Positions 61,883 to 64,000 of a stretch of DNA of 64,000 bases are shown in pieces. The stretch's first letter is position 1, and each line of letters starts with the position of its first letter. The notes beneath the pieces were generated by a model. The model worked only from the letters and a program-made list of their open reading frames with translations. It did no database searches and was not told where the DNA came from. The position numbers and the translations under genes were made by a program. This stretch comes from Mycobacteroides sp. LB1 (GTDB lineage Bacteria; Actinomycetota; Actinomycetes; Mycobacteriales; Mycobacteriaceae), in the NCBI RefSeq assembly GCF_013449725.1, contig NZ_JACCFF010000001.1:248001-312000 (forward strand), written 5' to 3'.

Positions 61883-62637
61883 CCGAACAAATTCTGTTGA
61901 CGCAGACCGAAGACCGGATCTGCACCATCACGCTGAACCGCCCACAGGCCCGCAACGCGCTCAGCAAGGCACTAGGCGAGGAGATCGTAAAAGCCGTCAC
62001 CGCCGCCGATGTCGACGACGATGTCGACGTGATGATCCTGACTGCCGCCGACCCGGTGTTCTGCGCGGGCGTCGACCTCAAGGAGCTGGGCAGCGGTGAC
62101 CGTGCCGACACCTTGGACCCGTGGTGGCCCGAGCTGTCCAAGCCCGTCATTGGCGCCATCAACGGCGCCGCCGTCACCGGTGGCCTGGAGCTGGCGTTGG
62201 CCTGCGATATCCTGATCGCCTCGGAGAAGGCACGTTTCGCCGATACCCATGCGCGCGTGGGTATCCTGCCCACCTGGGGGCTGACCACACTGCTGCCGCT
62301 CTCGGTGGGGCGTGGGCTGGCACGGCGCATGAGCCTTACCGGCGACTACCTGTCGGCCGAGGATGCGCTGCGCGCCGGTCTGGTCACCGAGGTGGTTGCG
62401 CACGAGGAGCTGCTGCCTGCCGCTAAGAGGCTCGCCGCGACGATCGCCGGGAACAACCAGTCCGCGGTACGCGAGCTCCTGGCCTCTTACCGGCGCATCG
62501 AGTCCGAGGTCATCGGCAACGGCCTGCAGGTGGCCCTCGATGACGCCCACCGGTGGATCGCCCAGAACTCCATCGCCGAGGGTGTGGAGGCGCGACGCGC
62601 CGCCATCATGGAACGCGGGCGCAGCCAAAACGCTTAG
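61879..62637 (+). CDS. Enoyl-CoA hydratase/isomerase
   Basis: A 252-aa crotonase-fold protein. The oxyanion-hole segments are AADPVFCAGVDLKELG and GAINGAAVTGGLELALACDILIASEKARFADTHARVGILPTWGLT; one of the two classical catalytic Glu residues is present (GGLELAL) and the second position reads ARVGILPTWG, so activity could be hydratase or a related lyase/isomerase. It follows the dehydrogenase pair with a four-base overlap and would take the next beta-oxidation step. It ends 12 bases from a converging acetyltransferase gene. Confidence 0.93.
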   Translation: MTEQILLTQTEDRICTITLNRPQARNALSKALGEEIVKAVTAADVDDDVDVMILTAADPVFCAGVDLKELGSGDRADTLDPWWPELSKPVIGAINGAAVTGGLELALACDILIASEKARFADTHARVGILPTWGLTTLLPLSVGRGLARRMSLTGDYLSAEDALRAGLVTEVVAHEELLPAAKRLAATIAGNNQSAVRELLASYRRIESEVIGNGLQVALDDAHRWIAQNSIAEGVEARRAAIMERGRSQNA

Positions 62638-62649
62638 ACCCTGGCAGGC

Positions 62650-63258
62650 CTAAGGACGGTCGAAGCGGTACAACGCGATCCGACGGTCCGGCCGGATATC
62701 GAACTCGCCCAAAGCAGTCCACTCAAGGCGCGCGAGCACCTTGTGGATCGGCGGATTACCGGCCGCCGGTTCGGCCATCATCCGTCGGCAATCGGGATCG
62801 GCGGCGAACACGGCGAACGGCAGCAATCGGATCCACTCGGAGATGACGCCGCGGCCCAGATACTCGGCGGCCGCTGTGGCTATGTGGAAGCCGGTGTCGT
62901 GCGGATGCGACGGGTAGATCCGGGAGATCTCGTCGCGCGCGGCGCGGTACATCTCGACGTAGCCGATCTCGGCCCCGTCAACCGACAGGATGCAGGGCAA
63001 GGAGTAATGGCCGGCCAGTCGATAAGAAGCGTCCTCATGCCAGCGTGCAGCCGACCATCGTTGCTCCCAGGTTTCCAACAGATGCGGGCGCGCGAACCAC
63101 TCGCTGAGCATGTCCGGGTCTGATCCTGCGGGGTCGACCACACGCATCGCATACCGGGTGCCGTCGAACGACGGCAGCGGTGGCGCCCCGGCCTCGATGA
63201 CCTCGACTGCCACATCGGTGTTCTCTCTAGCGATGCGGTAACCGGTAGGGGTGTTCAT
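62650..63258 (-). CDS. GNAT acetyl/acyltransferase of the siderophore (MbtK/IucB) type
   Basis: A 202-aa protein of the Acetyltransf_8 group: MLSEWFARPHLLETWEQRWSAARWHEDASYRLAGHYSLPCILSVDGAEIGYVEMYRAARDEISRIYPSHPHDTGFHIATA in outline, with the conserved Trp and His residues. MbtK (Rv1347c) of this family acylates the lysine of mycobactin; others acetylate hydroxylysine or aminoglycosides. No siderophore synthase lies nearby, so this may be a stray copy. The ATG at 63258 is well supported by length. Substrate not assigned. Confidence 0.8.
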   Translation of the reverse strand: MNTPTGYRIARENTDVAVEVIEAGAPPLPSFDGTRYAMRVVDPAGSDPDMLSEWFARPHLLETWEQRWSAARWHEDASYRLAGHYSLPCILSVDGAEIGYVEMYRAARDEISRIYPSHPHDTGFHIATAAAEYLGRGVISEWIRLLPFAVFAADPDCRRMMAEPAAGNPPIHKVLARLEWTALGEFDIRPDRRIALYRFDRP

Positions 63259-63342
63259 CTGCCAAGAGGCTCCGTTCGATCAATAGGCCCAACTTAGGCA
63301 AGCCGTATTCTACGAAGCGTTTCTGAGACAGCAGCCCTACCC

Positions 63343-63564
63343 CTACATCAAGTGCGGCGTCTCCTTATGGATCTTGTGGTCGTGATGCACTGTGCCGCCT
63401 ACCACTGCGAATCCGAGGCCCGCGGTGACCAGTAAGGCGATCGCCGCGGCCATTCCCCATCCGTGATGTCCGGCCGCCAATGCCGCCAGCCCCAACGCGG
63501 TGATCGTGACCGACATCAGCCCAAGGAAGTAGCCGGTCCACACGGCAAATCGATCAAGGTTCAT
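63343..63564 (-). CDS. Small two-helix membrane protein
   Basis: A 73-aa protein with helices at about residues 8-31 and 38-57 and a His-rich tail (GGTVHHDHKIHKETPHLM) that could bind metal. The ATG at 63564 has GAGGTGT upstream and gives MNLDRFAVWTGYFLG. It is divergent from the last gene of the window over a CRP-type site. The family is not recognised. Confidence 0.7.
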   Translation of the reverse strand: MNLDRFAVWTGYFLGLMSVTITALGLAALAAGHHGWGMAAAIALLVTAGLGFAVVGGTVHHDHKIHKETPHLM

Positions 63565-63607
63565 TTCGAAACACCTCCTCATCCAGCCTTTCCCAGAGTA
63601 CTCCGCA

Positions 63608-63623
63608 CGTGACCTGGATCACA
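63608..63623. promoter_or_regulatory. CRP-type binding site between divergent small membrane genes
   Basis: CGTGACCTGGATCACA has GTGA-N6-TCAC with one change (C for T) from the mycobacterial CRP consensus TGTGA-N6-TCACA. It lies 44 bases upstream of the left gene and 63 upstream of the right one, good positions for either promoter. Binding by a CRP/Rv3676-type protein is inferred. Confidence 0.6.
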
Positions 63624-63685
63624 TAGCCGACTGTTGAGCAAACCCCGATATCATCGGATGGCGTCACACGATCAGGGGAGGAATC

Positions 63686-64000
63686 ATGTCTTATCCACAG
63701 CAGTACCCTGCCGCGGCGCCGCCACCCAGGTACTTTCAGGTCCGGCTGACCAAGCACACCGGGATGCTCATCATGTTCAGTACCCGGTCCTACACGATCA
63801 CCGGGACGCTGGAGCAATGCGAGACCGCATACAGCGACGCGCAGATCCACAATCTGGCGGCCGGGTGGTGGAGCTTTCTGTCCATCCTCGTCATGAACTG
63901 GATCGCGATATTCGGAAACATGGGGCAGATCAAGCAGATTCGTCGCTTGGCCGCGCAACCCCCGGCCTACCAGGGCTACCCGCCAGCGGGATACCCGCCG
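63686..64000 (+). CDS. Pro/Tyr/Gln-rich membrane-associated protein, 3' partial
   Basis: An open frame runs from the ATG at 63686 (GGGGAGGAATC upstream) to the window edge, 105 codons. It starts MSYPQQYPAAAPPPRYF, has one hydrophobic helix (WWSFLSILVMNWIAIFGN, about residues 64-81) and ends in a growing PPAYQGYPPAGYPP repeat. Such tails are low-complexity and often membrane-peripheral. The C-terminus is outside the window and no family is recognised. A CRP-type site lies upstream. Confidence 0.75.
   Translation, partial: MSYPQQYPAAAPPPRYFQVRLTKHTGMLIMFSTRSYTITGTLEQCETAYSDAQIHNLAAGWWSFLSILVMNWIAIFGNMGQIKQIRRLAAQPPAYQGYPPAGYPP

Overview
The window is GC-rich, almost wall-to-wall protein coding, and uses GTG and TTG starts often. 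Its gene order follows the Mycobacterium tuberculosis block from about Rv2740 (ephG) to Rv2795c: pspM-pspA-clgR, pgsA3, argA, ftsK, Rv2749-Rv2751, rnj-dapA-thyX, thyA-dfrA, Rv2771c/Rv2772c-dapB, aldR/ald, pepR-gpsI-lppU-rpsO-ribF, sirR and truB-pptT-Rv2795c. The many inserted genes point to a rapidly growing mycobacterium, most likely Mycobacteroides (abscessus/chelonae group); the species call is inference. No rRNA, tRNA, CRISPR array or insertion sequence was seen.

Region 1 (1-3.7 kb) is the envelope-stress module: partial ephG, a small membrane gene, pspM, pspA and clgR, with a textbook SigE-type promoter before clgR and an intrinsic-terminator hairpin between pspA and pspM. Region 2 (3.7-16.8 kb) holds two accessory islands on either side of the conserved pgsA3-argA pair. 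The left island is an overlapping three-gene operon for 4-aminophenylpyruvate: glutamine-dependent aminodeoxychorismate synthase, a prephenate-dehydrogenase-type enzyme and a small chorismate mutase (papA/papC/papB logic), with a divergent FAD monooxygenase. The right island is a six-gene, one-strand operon: cytochrome P450, long-chain polyprenyl diphosphate synthase, UbiA prenyltransferase, a second P450, a fusion of isopentenyl-diphosphate isomerase to 6-pyruvoyl-tetrahydropterin synthase/QueD, and a GTP cyclohydrolase I paralogue. It looks like an undescribed pathway joining an isoprenoid to a pterin- or aryl-type head group, and is the best candidate here for a new biosynthetic system.

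Region 3 (17-33 kb) is mostly housekeeping: ftsK, a secreted protein, an MpaB-type oxygenase with a TetR regulator and a clear operator, a monooxygenase/SDR/methyltransferase trio, RNase J, dapA, thyX, YceI, and the operon thyA-dfrA-thioredoxin-fold lipoprotein-YcaQ-like glycosylase. Region 4 (32.7-46 kb) has a PapA-type acyltransferase behind an AT-rich leader, the dapB operon, a SulP-carbonic anhydrase fusion, aldR/ald, and a flavin monooxygenase plus diiron protein operon with palindromic sites. Region 5 (45.5-52.7 kb) is pepR-gpsI-lppU-rpsO-ribF, then sirR and a DUF4262 gene.

Region 6 (52.7-55.4 kb) is a compact cassette of two WXG100 proteins, a 436-aa polymorphic toxin-like protein and a tandem-duplicated putative immunity protein, laid out like esxF-esxE-cpnT-ift but with a different toxin end. 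Region 7 (55.4-64 kb) has truB-pptT-phosphoesterase, an AhpD-like gene behind a perfect KstR-type operator, a DUF3558-like secreted protein, DUF2277, two acyl-CoA dehydrogenases plus an enoyl-CoA hydratase, an MbtK-type acetyltransferase, and a divergent pair of small membrane-protein genes around a CRP-type site.
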